Assembly (NCBI RefSeq): GCF_008369935.1 | Contig: NZ_VTUZ01000016.1 | Location: 124,001 to 188,000, forward strand | Length of the DNA: 64,000 nt | Source of the DNA: Paraburkholderia panacisoli | Lineage (GTDB): Bacteria; Pseudomonadota; Gammaproteobacteria; Burkholderiales; Burkholderiaceae | Direction: 5' to 3' | Part shown: one piece after another, positions 51,500 through 60,398 of the stretch | Layout of the letters: the number at the start of each line of letters is the position of its first letter | Numbering within the stretch: position 1 is the stretch's first letter | The notes under the pieces: model-generated | What the model was told of the DNA's origin: nothing | The model's input: the letters and a program-made list of their open reading frames with translations, nothing else | Database searches by the model: none | Made by a program: the position numbers and the translations under genes

Positions 51500-52180
51500 T
51501 TAGTCGATGCGATAAACCCATTCAAGAGGATCGGCGAGCTTGCCGCGCTGGATTCCGGTCAGCTGCGTGCGGATGCGTTGTGTCACGGGCCCCTCTCCCC
51601 CGTTGCCGATCTGAAATTCGCCAGCGGCATGGCGAACCTCACCGACCGCAGTGACGACAGCAGCGGTCCCACAAGCGAACACCTCCTGGACACGGCCGCT
51701 TGCGGCGTCTGCACGCCATGCGTCGAAAGCATAAGGCGTTTCGTTGACTACGATGCCTTCACGCCTGGCAAGCTCGATGATCGAAGCCCTAGTGATGCCC
51801 GGCAGGATCGTGCCGGACAATGGCGGCGTCGCCAGAGAGCCATCGTCCATGACGAAGAAGAGATTCATCCCTCCCATCTCTTCGATCCATTTGTGCTCAG
51901 CGGCATCGAGAAAAACCACCTGGTCGCAACCTTTGGCTGCAGCCTCGGTCTGCGCGATCAGGCTGGCAGCATAGTTTCCGCCGCATTTCGCCGAACCCGT
52001 TCCACCCGGCGCCGCGCGAGTGTATCGGTCGGACACCCAGACAGTAACCGACGTCTTGCCTGCCTTGAAGTACGGACCTACGGGGCAGGCGATGACGCAG
52101 AACACGTACTCGTGTGACGCGCGCACACCGAGGAAGCTCTCGGAGGCAAACATGAACGGACGTACATAGAGACTGCCATC
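51500..52180 (-). pseudogene. ilvE: Branched-chain aminotransferase, 5' end lost to IS6
   Basis: The remaining frame starts within DGSLYVRPFMFASESFLGVR and keeps the PLP lysine region GTGSAKCGGNYAASLIAQTE, the ATPPLSGTILPGITRASIIE block and the normal C-terminus LEWVYRID. Roughly the first 110-130 residues of a full-length IlvE are missing. The sequence turns into the IS6 terminal repeat exactly at 52181. A start inside the IS sequence gives a chimeric frame with no family N-terminus. The protein is unlikely to be active. Confidence 0.85.
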
Positions 52181-52371
52181 GGCACTGTCACGTTGCTGAG
52201 ATGGGCGGGTAAGATCGCGTGATGAAGAATGCAAAATCGCTCTACCACGGTCATCGCTTTCCGGTGGCGGTCATCAGGTGCGCGGTGCGCTGGTATTTCA
52301 GGTTTCAGCTCAGCCTCCGTGATATCGAAGAACTGTTGTTCGAGCGCGGGGTTGTCGTCAGTTACGAAACG
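52181..52371 (+). mobile_element. Truncated IS6 element (transposase 5' end only)
   Basis: GGCACTGTCACGTTGCTGAG and about 50 codons of transposase (MMKNAKSLYHGHRFPVAVIR through VVVSYET) are nearly identical to the complete copy at 47927-48757. Homology ends at GTTACGAAACG. The orientation is opposite to the complete copy, so the two transposase-proximal ends face each other across 48758-52180. Confidence 0.88.
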
Positions 52372-52517
52372 GGACCCATTGCTGCCATTTACGGCAACGC
52401 TACAAGGATGACAGGTCGCGTTCATTGTTCGGTCATTCGCGAAACGGGCACATGGCTCGCGCCGGCAGGCACCCGACCGGCCCCGATCCGGGGCCAGCCG
52501 GTTCCGGACGTCCACGT

Positions 52518-52946
52518 TCAGGCCGGACCCTTCCCGGCGAGTGAGGCCGCCAGCGCCTGCAGACCGTCCCGATAGATCCCTTCAAAGAGGCGCGACGCTT
52601 CTTCGTCGCCGACTCCGTCAGGCGTGAACTCGCCCGACCAGTCGACCTGTGATGCACGGCCATCTTCGACCGCCTTCACGTGCAACGTCGAGCGGTACCC
52701 CGTGACCGGAAAAGGCGCTTCGAGAATCGAATAGGTATAGCTGCGCGCGCGGTTGTCGAACGCTTCCAGGCGCTCGACGATCGTTTCGCCATTCGGGTTC
52801 GAGAGGCGCCGCACGCGGCCGCCTTCGCCCGATTCGCTAGACGGGATGTATGGAAGCCAGTCCGGCAGCGAGTTGAAGCCGCCGATCAGTTGCCACACGA
52901 TGTCGGGCGAAACGGGAATCCTGATGGATGCATGAGCCTTGGCCAT
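52518..52946 (-). CDS. SRPBCC/polyketide-cyclase-like protein
   Basis: The ATG at 52946 (MAKAHASIRIPVSPDIVWQL) gives 142 residues. IPVSPDIVWQLIGGFNSLPD is the usual opening of the START/SRPBCC fold, with GEGGRVRRLSNPNGETIVER in the middle and a long C-terminal helix (ASRLFEGIYRDGLQALAASL). The fold binds hydrophobic ligands. It follows the aldo/keto reductase gene by ten bases and is presumably cotranscribed. Confidence 0.85.
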   Translation of the reverse strand: MAKAHASIRIPVSPDIVWQLIGGFNSLPDWLPYIPSSESGEGGRVRRLSNPNGETIVERLEAFDNRARSYTYSILEAPFPVTGYRSTLHVKAVEDGRASQVDWSGEFTPDGVGDEEASRLFEGIYRDGLQALAASLAGKGPA

Positions 52947-52956
52947 TTCTCTGCCC

Positions 52957-53976
52957 TTATGCGTTGGCCGGCAGCGGCGCGTTCGCCACCACGAGACCTT
53001 GCTCGCGCAACTCGCGCCAGAAATCGGCGGGAATGACTTCCTTGACGGCCGCGTGGTCTTCCGCGATGCGCGCCGGCTTGCTCGCACCGGGAATCACCGC
53101 CGCGACCACCGGGTTGGCCAGCACGAATTGCAGCGCAGCGGCCTTGACGCTCACGTTGTGGCGAGCCGCGATGGCCCGGATGCGTTCGACCTTCGCGAGA
53201 ATCTCCGGCGACGCCTTCTGGTATTCGAAGTTCGCTCCGCCGGCCAGCACGCCGGAACTGTACGGACCACCGGCGACGATCTCGACGTTCTGTGCGGCAG
53301 CGGCCGGCATCAGGCGCTGCAACGCACGCTCGTGATCGAGCAGCGAGTAACGGCCAGCGAGCAGAAAGCCGTCCGGCTTCGGCTCGGAGAGATCGAGCAA
53401 CAGTTCGCAGGGCTCGACGCGGTTCACGCCGAGTCCCCAGGCCTTGATGACGCCTTCTTCGCGCAGCCGCGTCAGCGCACGGAATGCGCCGGTACGCGCC
53501 GATTCGAAGACTGCGAGCCATTCGTCGCCGTAGAAGTCCTGCGCGACGTCATGCACCCAGACGATATCCAGCCGGTCGGTCTTCAGGCGCTTCAGGCTGT
53601 CTTCGACCGAGCGCAGCGTAGCGTCGGCCGAATAGTCGTTGACGATCTTGTTAGGAAGGCCAAATTCGAACACGCCGCCTTTCTCGCCCAGATCGCGCGC
53701 GCCCGCGTCCTCAACTTCGTCGAGAATCACCCGGCCGACCTTCGTGCTCAGCACGTATTCGTCGCGCCGATAGCCGGCGAGCGCTTTCCCGAGGCGGATT
53801 TCGGACAGGCCCGCGCCGTATAGCGGGGCCGTGTCGAAATAACGGACACCCTGATCCCAGGCGGCCTTGACGGTCGCCATCGCTTCGTCCTCGGGAATGT
53901 TCCGGAACATGTTGCCGAGCGGTGCGGTGCCAAAACCGAGCTGCGTGCCAGCCGGCAATTTATCCTTGATACTCAT
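52957..53976 (-). CDS. Aldo/keto reductase (aldose 1-dehydrogenase-like)
   Basis: A 339-residue NAD(P)-dependent enzyme with the AKR tetrad: Asp and Tyr in YFDTAPLYGAGLSEIRLGKA, Lys in YVLSTKVGRVIL and His in DRLDIVWVHDVAQ. The long loop and WGLGVNRVEPCELLLD resemble L-fucose or D-threo-aldose 1-dehydrogenases. It is divergent from a LysR regulator, with a strong inverted repeat between them, and is first in a two-gene operon. Confidence 0.88.
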   Translation of the reverse strand: MSIKDKLPAGTQLGFGTAPLGNMFRNIPEDEAMATVKAAWDQGVRYFDTAPLYGAGLSEIRLGKALAGYRRDEYVLSTKVGRVILDEVEDAGARDLGEKGGVFEFGLPNKIVNDYSADATLRSVEDSLKRLKTDRLDIVWVHDVAQDFYGDEWLAVFESARTGAFRALTRLREEGVIKAWGLGVNRVEPCELLLDLSEPKPDGFLLAGRYSLLDHERALQRLMPAAAAQNVEIVAGGPYSSGVLAGGANFEYQKASPEILAKVERIRAIAARHNVSVKAAALQFVLANPVVAAVIPGASKPARIAEDHAAVKEVIPADFWRELREQGLVVANAPLPANA

Positions 53977-54026
53977 CGACTTGCTCCATGTGTTGAGTCG
54001 GTAGCAAAAGTCTAGGTTGCCAAGTT

Positions 54027-54057
54027 AAGTCTGTCCAAGACATAATTTGACAGACTT
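54027..54057. promoter_or_regulatory. Inverted repeat between AKR and LysR genes
   Basis: AAGTCTGTC, thirteen bases, GACAGACTT: perfect nine-base arms in the 100-bp divergent promoter region. The spacing and position fit a LysR recognition site, 20 bp before the LysR start and 51 bp before the AKR start. Confidence 0.75.
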
Positions 54058-54076
54058 GAGTCCTCTGAGGTCTTAT

Positions 54077-54982
54077 ATGCTCGACATCCGCCAGTTGCAT
54101 TATTTCGTGGCCGTCGCCGAAGAAGAGCACGTCGGCCGGGCCGCGGAACGGCTGCATATTTCGCAGTCGCCGCTCAGCCGCCAGATCGCACAACTCGAAG
54201 AACACCTAGGCCTGACCCTGTTCGAGCGCTCGCAGCAGCGCATCCGTTTGACGACCGACGGACAGACATTTCTCGTGGAAACGCGGGCGTTTCTCACGCA
54301 CGCGAAGCGCCTCGAGTCGCTCGCGCGGCGGCTGGGGCGCGGCGACGAAGGCGGCCTGTGCATCGGCTATCTGGAGAACGCAATGCACTCCGGCGTCCTG
54401 CCCAACGCACTGCGACAGCTCCGCGAGGACAAGCCAGACGTGCACATCGCGCTCTACAACTACCATTCGGCCGAACAGCTCACGGGCCTGCGTCAGCGCA
54501 GCCTCGACATTGCGCTCGTCTGCGATCCGCCGCCGTCCGACGACCCGGATCTCGACGCCGCCCAGGTGCTCGACGATCCCATGCTGCTCGCGATTCCGGA
54601 AGGCCATCCGCTCGCCCGCGCAAAACGCTTCACGCCCGACGACCTGGCCGCGCAGAAGTGGATTGGCGTGATGCACACGGAAGGCGCGCTGCGGCACGAC
54701 AACTTCATTGCCGCCTGCGCGAAGGCGGGCTTCACGCCCGACATCGCGATGGAAGCAACCGAGCCGCTGGCCGCGCTCGGGCTCGTCGCCGCCGGCCTCG
54801 GGCTCACCATGATCCAGCAAAGTCTTCGGCATCAGGCGCCGGCGGGTGTCGTGCTGCGCGAACTGTCGTGGTTCAGCTACCGCACGGCGCTCTGGGCCGC
54901 ATGGCACAGGGTCAACCTGAGACCGCTTGTCGAGCGTTTTCGCGTGATGCTGCTACAGCCCGGCCGCACGTTGCCGGCATGA
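54077..54982 (+). CDS. LysR-family transcriptional regulator
   Basis: The ATG at 54077 (MLDIRQLHYFVAVAEEEHVG) gives a standard 301-residue LysR protein. An upstream ATG at 54047 lies inside the inverted repeat and is rejected. The helix-turn-helix is RAAERLHISQSPLSRQIAQL. The effector domain (GGLCIGYLENAMHSGVLPNA) is of the CatM/BenM-like type. It likely controls the divergent AKR-SRPBCC operon and itself. Confidence 0.9.
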   Translation: MLDIRQLHYFVAVAEEEHVGRAAERLHISQSPLSRQIAQLEEHLGLTLFERSQQRIRLTTDGQTFLVETRAFLTHAKRLESLARRLGRGDEGGLCIGYLENAMHSGVLPNALRQLREDKPDVHIALYNYHSAEQLTGLRQRSLDIALVCDPPPSDDPDLDAAQVLDDPMLLAIPEGHPLARAKRFTPDDLAAQKWIGVMHTEGALRHDNFIAACAKAGFTPDIAMEATEPLAALGLVAAGLGLTMIQQSLRHQAPAGVVLRELSWFSYRTALWAAWHRVNLRPLVERFRVMLLQPGRTLPA

Positions 54983-55370
54983 GCAGACAGCTCATGTCCG
55001 TCGCGACGTGGAAATCCGTGGGCCAAATCCAGTGGAGTGCTTCTGTCATCGTGTAATCGCGCTTTTCGCGCAGACTATCTGCGCGCCCACCAGGTCATGG
55101 AGCGTGAGCCGGTCCACATCCAATGGCCGCTTCGAGTGAGGAAGGGGCCTCCGAATGTCCATTCGCGAGAGCGGGCGAGCGTCTCAAACTGGCCGCTAGT
55201 ACGCGTTCACGTAGATCGTCCGAAAGCGGCCGTTGAGGATTCCAACCTTCACTCTGCAGGACGCTCATCGAACTGGTGCTAACGGCCATAATCGGCCGGT
55301 CGGCGTAGTCGTGTAGATTGTTGACAATCGCCGCACGTGGTGAAATCGGCCGCTCAATGCCAGTGGACCA
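54983..55370. other. Non-coding tract of 388 bp
   Basis: No gene is supported. The tract contains several degenerate GGCCG/CGGCC-centred motifs (for example AAACTGGCCGCTAG, GAAAGCGGCCGTTGAGG and AATCGGCCGCTCAATG) that recur in other gaps of this region. Confidence 0.4.
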
Positions 55371-55769
55371 TTATGCGTCCGTGGCGCTCGGGCCTATGCG
55401 GGTCGCAGCAATCGCCGCCACAACTACAAGCAGATCGGCAGGCTTTACAAAATGGTAGTCAAAGCCGGACCTGATTGATTCGGCCTGCTCAGAGGGCGAT
55501 GACAGCGCGGTAACTGCCACCAGCAAGGGAAACGGTTTGGATTGTTGGCGGCGAATCTCCCTCGCCACCGCGCGCCCATCCATAGCGGGCATCTGAATAT
55601 CGAGAACCACAATGGCCGGACGCCATGCTCGGTATTGCGCGAGCGCACCTGCTCCATCTCCAGCAGTCCGAATGTCGTAGCCATGATCGGCGAAGAACAA
55701 CACGTACGCGGCCAATATGTTCGGGTCGTCATCCGCTATGAGCATCCGCACAGCGTTTAGGTTGGCCAT
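55371..55769 (-). CDS. Single-domain response regulator
   Basis: The ATG at 55769 (MANLNAVRMLIADDDPNILA) has GGAGA upstream. A TTG twelve bases earlier overlaps that site. The 132-residue receiver has the acidic pair DDD, the phospho-acceptor Asp in AIVVLDIQMPAMDGRAVARE, the Thr in VAVTALSSP and the Lys in YHFVKPADLL. There is no output domain. It is divergent from a histidine kinase and likely takes phosphate from it. Confidence 0.88.
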   Translation of the reverse strand: MANLNAVRMLIADDDPNILAAYVLFFADHGYDIRTAGDGAGALAQYRAWRPAIVVLDIQMPAMDGRAVAREIRRQQSKPFPLLVAVTALSSPSEQAESIRSGFDYHFVKPADLLVVVAAIAATRIGPSATDA

Positions 55770-55895
55770 AGATTTCTCCAATTGCTATGTGAGCCGCAAT
55801 TGATGAGCCCGAGCAGTTGGCGCAACGTTTGCTTATAGCAAGACATTCGACAAAAATAGTCCATACGGGATCGTTCCCGTCTCTCAAGGGTACGC

Positions 55896-57014
55896 ATGCG
55901 ACTGGCTGACTTCATTCTGCGTGACATGGGAACCATCGTGGCGCAGTGGGAGGCGTTTGCCGCCACCCTGTTACCGGCAGCAGCAAACATGCAATCGCTC
56001 GCTCTGCGAGACCATGCGCAGCAGATTCTGGAAGCAGTAGCGAAGGATCTGTCCACGGTTCAGACGAGGGAAGAGCAAGCCGAAAAATCAATGGGACGAG
56101 CCCTCGTACTGATCGGAGCTCCAGAGACTGCTGCGCAGACGCATGCCCTTCTGCGGGCGCGAGGCGGATTCAACATCAACCAGTTGGCTGCCGAGTACCG
56201 CGCGCTGCGTGCCAGCGTCCTGCGCCTCTGGATGGACGACTGTCAGCCTGATGCCCCACATCCGGATGATGTCATCCGTTTCAACGAGGCCATTGATCAG
56301 GCACTTGCGGAATCGGTCGACTTTTTCACTGTGCAGGTGGATCAGGCTCGTAACCTGTTGCTTGGAATGCTGGGGCACGACATGCGCAGTCCGCTCCAGA
56401 CCGTCCAGATAACAGCGACATATCTGGCGGCGCTGAATGCCGGTGAAACAGTATCGGTGGCCGCGTCTCGATTGATAAGAAGCGGCGCTCGCATGCAGGC
56501 GCTGCTGGACGACATGGTGGATTTCAATCGAACCAGGCTGGGCTTGGGCATCCACATCGCGCCGGCCGATGTCGACCTGGCTCAGCTCTTCGCTGAGGAA
56601 CTTGACCAGTTGCGGGTAGTGCATCCGGACTGTCAGGTTGATCTGGACGTGGCAGATGAGTGCACGGGTGTTTGGGACGGCCGGCGTTTGCAGCAGTTGC
56701 TTGGCAATCTGGTTCTAAATGCGATCAGGTACGGAGCCCGAGACACGCCGGTGCGTGTGTCGGTGACCGGTGATGAAGCGGAAGTCCGCCTTGAGGTGAA
56801 AAACAACGGACCCGCCATTGAGCGCTCAGCGCTTGGGCGCATCTTTGATCCGCTCCAGCGTGGCTGGAACGATCAGGACAAAAATGCCGGTAGCAGTCTG
56901 GGGCTTGGGCTGTATATCGCGCGCGAGATTGCCAAGGCCCACGGCGGCGAGATTAATGTGCGATCGGACGAGACAGAAACGGTATTCGCTGTGCGCCTGC
57001 CCCGTAACAAATAG
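55896..57014 (+). CDS. Sensor histidine kinase with RsbRD-like N-terminal domain
   Basis: A 372-residue kinase without membrane helices, so it is cytosolic. Residues 1-140 resemble the RsbRD-type sensor (FNINQLAAEYRALRASVLRL). The H-box is LLLGMLGHDMRSPLQTVQIT at about residue 165. The N-box is LLGNLVLNAIRYGA and the G-boxes include SSLGLGLYIAREIAKAHGGE. It is paired with the divergent single-domain response regulator. Confidence 0.88.
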   Translation: MRLADFILRDMGTIVAQWEAFAATLLPAAANMQSLALRDHAQQILEAVAKDLSTVQTREEQAEKSMGRALVLIGAPETAAQTHALLRARGGFNINQLAAEYRALRASVLRLWMDDCQPDAPHPDDVIRFNEAIDQALAESVDFFTVQVDQARNLLLGMLGHDMRSPLQTVQITATYLAALNAGETVSVAASRLIRSGARMQALLDDMVDFNRTRLGLGIHIAPADVDLAQLFAEELDQLRVVHPDCQVDLDVADECTGVWDGRRLQQLLGNLVLNAIRYGARDTPVRVSVTGDEAEVRLEVKNNGPAIERSALGRIFDPLQRGWNDQDKNAGSSLGLGLYIAREIAKAHGGEINVRSDETETVFAVRLPRNK

Positions 57015-57439
57015 CGCTCGTGATGCCCTACGCGCAGATCACGGCTAGTGTGGATACCGCGGATGGCCGCTTTCGCTGAACGCCATTGACTGCTCCGGGT
57101 CGGTTTCGGGCGACTGCGTCGGGCAGTGACCGGCCAATGCGCGTTGTTCGACGGTCCGCCAGTCTGGTTCCGGCTGCATCCCTAAGCGGTCACTCACGGA
57201 TCGGCGCCGGCCAAATCAAAGCAGATGCCCTCCGCGATTCCGGGGGCGGATCACCGCAAGCGGATCTGACAAATTCAATCACTCGGCACTGGAAAAACGT
57301 CGCCGACGCGACAGGCGTCGCTTATCGTTGCTATGCGACAGACCATCTGCGGATAGAGAACGGATTGAGCGGGCGAGTCCAGCACGGCGAGTTCGCCGGC
57401 TCGCTGTCCCGGCTCTACTACAAGCATTCCTGCGCTTGC
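57015..57439. other. Non-coding tract of 425 bp
   Basis: No supportable gene. It carries GATGGCCGCTTTCGCTG and GGGTCGGTTTCGGGCGACTG-type segments similar in style to those at 54983-55370 and 59840-60050, probably eroded repeats. Confidence 0.4.
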
Positions 57440-58132
57440 TCAGGTAACGCGCACGAAATCTCCTTCGGCGAAGAACCACGCCGACATCGTCCGTGCCAGT
57501 TCGAGCACGACCTCCGCGTCGGTCCGGCCGGAGGACGCGCGCACGTGGAACGAATGATCTGCGTCGTCCACCACATGCAGCGTGGCGCGTGGCCCCAGCG
57601 TCTCGACGACCGACCTCAGCAGGTGAAGCTCGGCCAGCTTGTCGCGCGTGCCCTGCAGGAAGAGAATCGGCACCGTGACGTCCGCCAGGTGGTGTGCCCG
57701 CTCTACGCCGGGCGCGCCCGCCGGGTGCAGCGGGAACGCGACGAAAGCGAGGCCACGCACGCCGTCGAGCGGGGAGATGGCTTGGGCCTGGGACGTCATG
57801 CGGCCGCCGAACGACCTGCCGCCCGCGAAGAGCGGCAGGGCTGGCAGCCGCCGGCGGGCCTCTGCGACGGCTGCCTGCACAGCAGCATGTGCCACGGCCG
57901 GCGAGTCCACCCGCTTGGAACCCCGCTCCATGTACGGAAACTGGTAGCGCAATGTGGCGACATTGGCCGCCGCAAGCGCGTCGGCCAATGACGACATGCC
58001 GGCGTGCTGCATGCCCGCCCCGGCACCGTGCGCGAAGACATACAGGGCTCGCGCGTCCTCCGGCACTCGGAGGAGCGCAGAGACCTTACGGCCGTCGGGC
58101 AGTGCCAGGGAAAGCGATTCTGGGTCGTCCAT
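57440..58132 (-). CDS. Alpha/beta hydrolase (KANL3/Tex30-like)
   Basis: The ATG at 58132 (MDDPESLSLALPDGRKVSAL) gives 230 residues. ALYVFAHGAGAGMQHAGMSS has the oxyanion-hole region. The nucleophile Ser is in LFAGGRSFGGRMTSQA, the acid in LFLQGTRDKLAEL and the His in VVDDADHSFHV. This is the short cytosolic alpha/beta hydrolase group also called KANL3/Tex30. The substrate is unknown. It stands alone. Confidence 0.87.
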   Translation of the reverse strand: MDDPESLSLALPDGRKVSALLRVPEDARALYVFAHGAGAGMQHAGMSSLADALAAANVATLRYQFPYMERGSKRVDSPAVAHAAVQAAVAEARRRLPALPLFAGGRSFGGRMTSQAQAISPLDGVRGLAFVAFPLHPAGAPGVERAHHLADVTVPILFLQGTRDKLAELHLLRSVVETLGPRATLHVVDDADHSFHVRASSGRTDAEVVLELARTMSAWFFAEGDFVRVT

Positions 58133-58657
58133 CGTATTCAGGTCGTGTCGTTGTGGCCTTTGCGCCGATTCTGCATCAATGAGGCATCGGGGAGCGTTTG
58201 TGGCGGCCTCCGGCAAGGGGCAGGTGGAGTTTGGCGGCCGATCCATAGGAGCGTGCGCCCATCGTGAACGGCGCCGCAGTCGCGATGTGTCGGTTGACGA
58301 CCGCAAGCCCGACCTGTGGGCCGCAACGTGATCCCCGCTTTGAGACATCTGCGTATTTGCACGCCTGCATCATTGTCAGCGAGCTGTTACGACACTGCAA
58401 TCAGCGTCAAAGGAAGTTCTCGAAGGGCAGTTCATTTATCTGGCTCTCTGGAAGAGCATGTCCGGCTGCAAAAGATTCTGGGTCCGGCCATCAGCGGTCA
58501 GTCGACGATCCGGGTGAAATCGTCGACAATCTTCGAGGCCTCGCTTGGTTGCGCGAGGTCGCGAACGCGCTTCCACCATCGGCCAACCTTTCCTCGGAAG
58601 TTGCCATGCCACTACCGCTCGTCAATGGGCGAAGCCGCCGGGCGAGAATCGGCCTTA
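58133..58657. other. Gap of 525 bp
   Basis: Several overlapping frames are open but none has family-like sequence or a ribosome binding site. I see nothing else that can be supported. Confidence 0.35.
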
Positions 58658-59452
58658 TTACGACCAGCCACCCGTCACCATGACATCCTCCGACGTGATC
58701 ATGCGGCTGTCGTCGGCCGCGAGGAAGAGCGCCATGCGCGCGAGATCGCCGGGCTCCATTTCCTCGTCGATGCACTGGCCGCGTCGTATCTCTTCGCGAC
58801 CTTCGTCGGTGAGCCACAGGTTGCGCTGCTTCTCAGTCAACACCCAGCCCGGCACGAGCGTGTTCACGCGGATCCCATACGCGCCGAGGTCCTTGGCGAA
58901 CCCGCGCGTCAGGCCCTGTACTGCCGCCTTGCTCATTGCGTAAACCGGGAACTGGCTGCTCTTGAGCATCCAGCAATGCGAGCCGAGATTAATGATCGAG
59001 CCCGCGCGTGCGGCCTTCATATCCTCGACCACGGCCTGCGCTGCGAACAACTGATGCCGCACGTTAACTGCTACGCCTGCATCGAACGACTCGGGCGTAA
59101 CGTCGGCGAGCGCGTGGCGGCGATCGTTCGCCGCGTTGTTCACGAGCACCTCGATCGGTCCGAATGCTGCCCGCACTTCGGCGACGGCCGCGTGCAACGC
59201 GGGAATGTTGGTGACGTCGCAGGCGACGAAGAGCGGTTTATGGCGCGCGTTACCGAGCGATTTGGCAAGAGCTGTTCCCGCGTTCGTGTCGATGTCGAGA
59301 AAGCCCACACGTGCGCCTTGCGCAACGAAGTGCTCGACGAACGAAGCGCCAATGCCACTCGCGCCGCCCGTAATGAGCACGACCCGGTCTACTAGACTGG
59401 GATAGCTCGCGTAACGTGCTTGTCCCGAAGATTTTTCGCTAGAAGTTGCCAT
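58658..59452 (-). CDS. SDR-family dehydrogenase, sugar 1-dehydrogenase-like
   Basis: A 264-residue short-chain dehydrogenase. The NAD site is VVLITGGASGIGASFVEHFV with FLDID after the second strand, which favours NAD. VLVNNAANDRRHALADVTPE resembles D-xylose 1-dehydrogenase (XylB) of the Weimberg pathway. The catalytic set is Ser in INLGSHCW and YxxxK in FPVYAMSKAAVQG. An aldose or related polyol substrate is likely. No other pathway genes adjoin it. Confidence 0.83.
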   Translation of the reverse strand: MATSSEKSSGQARYASYPSLVDRVVLITGGASGIGASFVEHFVAQGARVGFLDIDTNAGTALAKSLGNARHKPLFVACDVTNIPALHAAVAEVRAAFGPIEVLVNNAANDRRHALADVTPESFDAGVAVNVRHQLFAAQAVVEDMKAARAGSIINLGSHCWMLKSSQFPVYAMSKAAVQGLTRGFAKDLGAYGIRVNTLVPGWVLTEKQRNLWLTDEGREEIRRGQCIDEEMEPGDLARMALFLAADDSRMITSEDVMVTGGWS

Positions 59453-60079
59453 TCACATCCCGTATTGATTAATCGCTGCGACGACGAAACCGACTGTGCG
59501 CCATGGAAGTTTTCTTGTGAGCTAAGCAGGTCCAGCTTCGTGGCGCCCTCCCGTCCGACGCCCAAATGACGCATTGTCTACGAGAAGGTGGCGATCCGCA
59601 AAGACGTGCTCGTCGTCGTGCGTTTCCAATACAACGCCGTCGAGCAAGCGACATGGGGGCCAGTGATCAAGCTGATGGACGACCCGCTGCGCCTCGGGGC
59701 CGGCCGGCAACCCGCGAAGGATGGATTTTCAACCCGAAGCGGCCTTTGTAGGCTATCCCGCAATAAGAAAATGTCTGGCTATCCAAGAGACCGCGTCGCG
59801 TCTTGCGCGCTTGCACGGTGTCCAGTGAGTGAACCTCGGCGCTGTCATGAGGTCGTCCCTTGGCAAACAGTGGCGGCGTTTGAACGACCGCTTTGGAGAA
59901 ATGTGGCCGTCCGCAGTGGGTCGTGAAGACTCATTCGTCAATCGAGAGAGGAGACATTCGCCGGCACGGGTTTGCGAATGTCAGTGAAGCGAACTTCAGC
60001 CGCCGCACAGCCGGTGGTCGGTGACTGTCGGCTTCTATGGGGACTTGTTTGTCAAGCCGTGTTCGATCGTCAGGTAAAC
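59453..60079. other. Gap with possible gene relic and eroded repeats
   Basis: At about 59588-59740 a plus frame (MAIRKDVLVVVRFQYNAVEQ) looks partly protein-like but has no family support. The segment 59840-60060 carries the GACCGCTTTGG and GTGGCCGTCC style motifs found in other gaps here. Confidence 0.35.
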
Positions 60080-60398
60080 GGATCAGATTTCATCCCGGCA
60101 CCTTTGTATTGCGAGTGACGTCAAGCGGTCGTGTCGCACGGTGGTTCGATCTTGATCCGAGGTCGGGGTGTGGCGAGCGTTCCAGCCAGTGCCGGAACGA
60201 ACTTCTATCCGTGCAGTGCATAGATGGCCTGCACCTCATGCAGCATGCGCGCAAGGCGCACTGGCAAACCCCAGTTACCGGCGCGCCCCATCTTTGGCTT
60301 CGGTCACCGTGCGGTGACCCGCCGACGGTACGGGCGCGTCGACCTCTCATCATGATGTGTTCCTTGCCAGACCAGGCGAACGATGTTGACCCGGCACT
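60080..60398 (-). ncRNA. Structured non-coding end of IS110 element, candidate bridge RNA region
   Basis: Downstream of the IS110 transposase about 320 bp hold several short helices. GGTCACCG-tg-CGGTGACC lies at 60302-60319. ACTGG-caaacc-CCAGT lies at 60260-60275, enclosed by complementary GCGC stretches. Known IS110/IS1111 elements encode a bridge RNA in a non-coding end. For IS1111-type members it is on this side. Element ends were not determined, so the exact RNA is not defined. Confidence 0.35.

Noticed and set aside
39708..52180. One complete Tn7-like transposon spanning the island
   Set aside because: The left junction starts with TGT, but no matching right end and no tnsABC or tniABQ genes were found.
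51500..52234. Functional 244-residue aminotransferase starting inside the IS6 remnant
   Set aside because: The frame starts in IS sequence and lacks the N-terminal domain of IlvE; treated as a truncated gene.
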